The notes beneath the pieces were generated by a model that had not been told where the DNA came from, did not search any database, and worked only from the letters and a program-made list of their open reading frames with translations. Shown one piece after another: positions 44,078 to 45,584 of a stretch of 45,584 nucleotides of DNA. Each line of letters starts with the position of its first letter. Positions within the stretch are counted from its first letter, which is position 1. The position numbers and the translations under genes were made by a program. The DNA comes from Sphingobacterium sp. (GTDB lineage Bacteria > Bacteroidota > Bacteroidia > Sphingobacteriales > Sphingobacteriaceae): NCBI GenBank assembly GCA_029239355.1, contig JAQZAZ010000035.1, forward strand, positions 1 to 45,584, given 5' to 3'.

Positions 44078-44205
44078 CGTTAGCATTTGATAGGTCAATT
44101 TACAAAAATATAATTTATTCAAAAGCCGCTATAAGGTATTGCCCCCCATTGCAGAAAAATATTCATTCCTAGCCCAGCTGACCATAAGGGAGGTTACATC
44201 GCAAT

Positions 44206-44234
44206 AAAAAAACGTCTCCCCGACCAGAGAGACG
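44206..44234 (-). terminator. Intrinsic terminator of the small helix-turn-helix gene
   Basis: Stem CGTCTC / GAGACG (44213-44218 and 44229-44234) with a 7-base A-run at 44206-44212, which is a T-run on the minus strand. It lies about 50 bp after the stop at 44286. Confidence 0.8.
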
Positions 44235-44285
44235 CCCGAAGAAAGTAATCCGCGTACAGGTAAAAATCAATTGATCGAGGAGTAC

Positions 44286-44600
44286 CTACAACCCGCGGTA
44301 GCTAAGCCGTAGCCGTTCTACATCCACATCCCGATAATAACGCTTATTGCGTTCCCGTTTGGCTATACAGATATAGCCATCGCGCTGGAGCCGATAGAGT
44401 GTCTCAGTTGAGATACCGACATGCGATTTGACATACTCCGCATCGCGAAGCACGACATTTTCCGCTTCTAGCTGCTCCCGCAAGTCGAGATAGGTAGCCA
44501 GCTGACGTTTTACTGCCAGTAGTTCCAGCAAGATCAATTTTTGGGCAAAGGAATGCCCGGAGCTTATGGAAAAGCCCCTGAGGTACTGATTTTTACGCAT
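44286..44600 (-). CDS. Small helix-turn-helix DNA-binding protein (MerR/excisionase-like)
   Basis: A 104-residue protein. Residues 1-50 are largely helical (AQKLILLELLAVKRQLATYL). Residues about 53-100 form a winged helix-turn-helix of the excisionase/MerR kind: DAEYVKSHVGISTETLYRLQ, then a wing with KRERNKRYYRDVDVERLRL. Such proteins in Bacteroidota are often linked to mobile elements, but no integrase is seen here. It lies about 30 bp after the LytTR gene in the same direction and has its own terminator. Its target is unknown. Confidence 0.8.
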   Translation of the reverse strand: MRKNQYLRGFSISSGHSFAQKLILLELLAVKRQLATYLDLREQLEAENVVLRDAEYVKSHVGISTETLYRLQRDGYICIAKRERNKRYYRDVDVERLRLSYRGL

Positions 44601-44631
44601 ACAGATTTATTTAGGGTTTATAAAAGACGGG

Positions 44632-45375
44632 TTATTCAGCCGATTTTCCCATTCCAGCAATATTTTTTCTGCGCGTCCTACTGATTGGAAGACTAACTTT
44701 TTCACCTTCAGTGAGCCATAGCTCGGCACCCTCAATGTTCTTGACAAAATTGAAGTTGACAATGTATCCCCGATGGATACGTGCGTAATAAGAAATCGGC
44801 ATATTTTCTTCTATCTCCTCCATGGTAATTCTGCAGATCAGCCGCTCATTGCGGGTCACTATCTCCACATAATTGTCTATGCTCTGGATATAGACGATAT
44901 CCCGATATTTCAAGACTCTTTTACTGCGGGAGTCTTTGACTTCGTAGACATAATATTCGCGCTGTACCGCAGGAGCAAGCATGATTGGCGCACCTAATCG
45001 TTTTAGACATTTGTTTAATGCAAGGAATATAGCTTCAAAACTGACATTTTTCATGAGGTAATCGCAGGCATCCAATTTGTAGCTATCGAGCGCAAACTCA
45101 GCATAGGCCGTAACAAAAACCAGTGCCGGACGCATCTGTTGCGGCAATATCTTATAGAGTTCAAATCCTGAGAGCTCAGGCATCTGTATGTCCAGAAAGA
45201 GAATATCCACCTTATTGCGCATCAGGTAGTTGAGCGCATCCTTTCCATTCTCAAAAACTCTGACATCTTCAAAATCCCCTATTTTGTGGATATCTTTTAA
45301 TTTTAAGATCTGATCGACAACCTTGTTGGCATCCGATCTGTCGTCGTCGACCACGACGATACTATACTTAGGCAT
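44632..45375 (-). CDS. LytTR-family response regulator
   Basis: A 247-residue two-component response regulator. The receiver domain (about 1-125) has acidic residues DDD at 10-12, the phospho-acceptor Asp62 in ILFLDIQMPE and the switch Thr in VFVTAY. A LytTR DNA-binding domain (about 145-243) has IVYIQSIDNYVEIVT and YARIHRGYIVN. The gene starts 2 bp after the stop of the sensor kinase (TAA TT ATG), so the pair is translationally linked. Targets cannot be read; the neighbouring helix-turn-helix gene may be cotranscribed. Confidence 0.95.
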   Translation of the reverse strand: MPKYSIVVVDDDRSDANKVVDQILKLKDIHKIGDFEDVRVFENGKDALNYLMRNKVDILFLDIQMPELSGFELYKILPQQMRPALVFVTAYAEFALDSYKLDACDYLMKNVSFEAIFLALNKCLKRLGAPIMLAPAVQREYYVYEVKDSRSKRVLKYRDIVYIQSIDNYVEIVTRNERLICRITMEEIEENMPISYYARIHRGYIVNFNFVKNIEGAELWLTEGEKVSLPISRTRRKNIAGMGKSAE

Positions 45376-45377
45376 AA

Positions 45378-45584
45378 TTAATTCATAAATTTTAATTCCA
45401 CCACAAAATACTTTTCCTCCTCAATACGATACGCAACATTTACCCTGTCTTTTTGTAAAGACTCAAAAAGACGATTGACCAATTCAAGTCCCCTGCCGCT
45501 TCCCTTCTCCTCGACACCGCCCGCAATACGATTACGCACCTTAAAAATAGTTGCATCATTTTCTTGTATCCACTCGATGACAAT
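45378..45584 (-). CDS. LytS-type sensor histidine kinase, C-terminal end only (cut by window edge)
   Basis: The last 68 codons of a kinase whose start lies beyond the window. The fragment contains the end of an HATPase domain, with the G2-type box EEKGSGRGLELVNRLFESL, then a short beta-strand tail ending VVELKFMN. It is followed after 2 bp by the LytTR response regulator, its expected partner. Sensor-domain type is not visible. Confidence 0.85.
   Translation of the reverse strand: MVIEWIQENDATIFKVRNRIAGGVEEKGSGRGLELVNRLFESLQKDRVNVAYRIEEEKYFVVELKFMN

Overview
The window looks like a Bacteroidota chromosome, probably Sphingobacteriaceae and Sphingobacterium-like. The evidence is the SusC/SusD outer-membrane pairs, a FecI/FecR sigma and anti-sigma pair driving an STN-type SusC, Gld-type ABC exporter parts, LytS/LytTR signalling, scarce Shine-Dalgarno sites, and TAnnTTTG -7 boxes in some intergenic gaps. 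The genus is inferred; no rRNA or marker gene is present. No tRNA, rRNA, intact insertion sequence or CRISPR array was seen.

Region 1 (1-22294) is a polysaccharide utilisation locus with its own sugar-acid pathway. Two SusC/SusD pairs lie on the minus strand (the second SusD is cut by the window edge). They diverge from an AraC regulator with a cupin domain. Next come a ketodeoxy-sugar kinase and a KDPG-type aldolase (+). A minus-strand operon follows: sugar porter, SDR dehydrogenase, DgoD-like galactonate dehydratase and HpcH/HpaI aldolase. A plus-strand operon diverges from it: aldose 1-epimerase, GH36 alpha-galactosidase, SMP-30 lactonase and GH95 fucosidase/L-galactosidase. Together they suggest a glycan carrying terminal alpha-D-galactose and alpha-L-fucose or L-galactose. 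It would be trimmed in the periplasm, and the monosaccharide oxidised to the lactone, hydrolysed, dehydrated and split to pyruvate plus a C3 unit (De Ley-Doudoroff type), rather than handled by the Leloir pathway.

Region 2 (22295-23301) is a gene-poor junction holding a decayed C-terminal fragment of an acyl-adenylating enzyme and two hairpins.

Region 3 (23302-39292) is the most unusual part. It runs ECF sigma, FecR anti-sigma, STN-SusC, SusD, ABC ATPase, a GldF-GldG-type permease fusion, two tandem MutS-like ATPases without a mismatch-recognition domain, and a secreted M16 metallopeptidase. It ends at a strong intrinsic terminator. From the ABC ATPase onward the genes are packed 2-13 bp apart or overlap. 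I read it as a candidate peptide or protein import, processing and export system, analogous in parts to the Pectobacterium Fus ferredoxin system but with two MutS-like ATPases of unknown role.

Region 4 (39293-45584) is mixed. It has an orphan AraC-type DNA-binding domain between two terminators, and a minus-strand cassette of two DUF6266 paralogues, a DUF5675 protein with a YkuD-like His/Cys motif and two very small proteins. Upstream of the cassette is a 33-bp tandem repeat. Then come an SDR with a Crp/Fnr regulator, a small helix-turn-helix protein, and a LytTR response regulator with the end of its sensor kinase.
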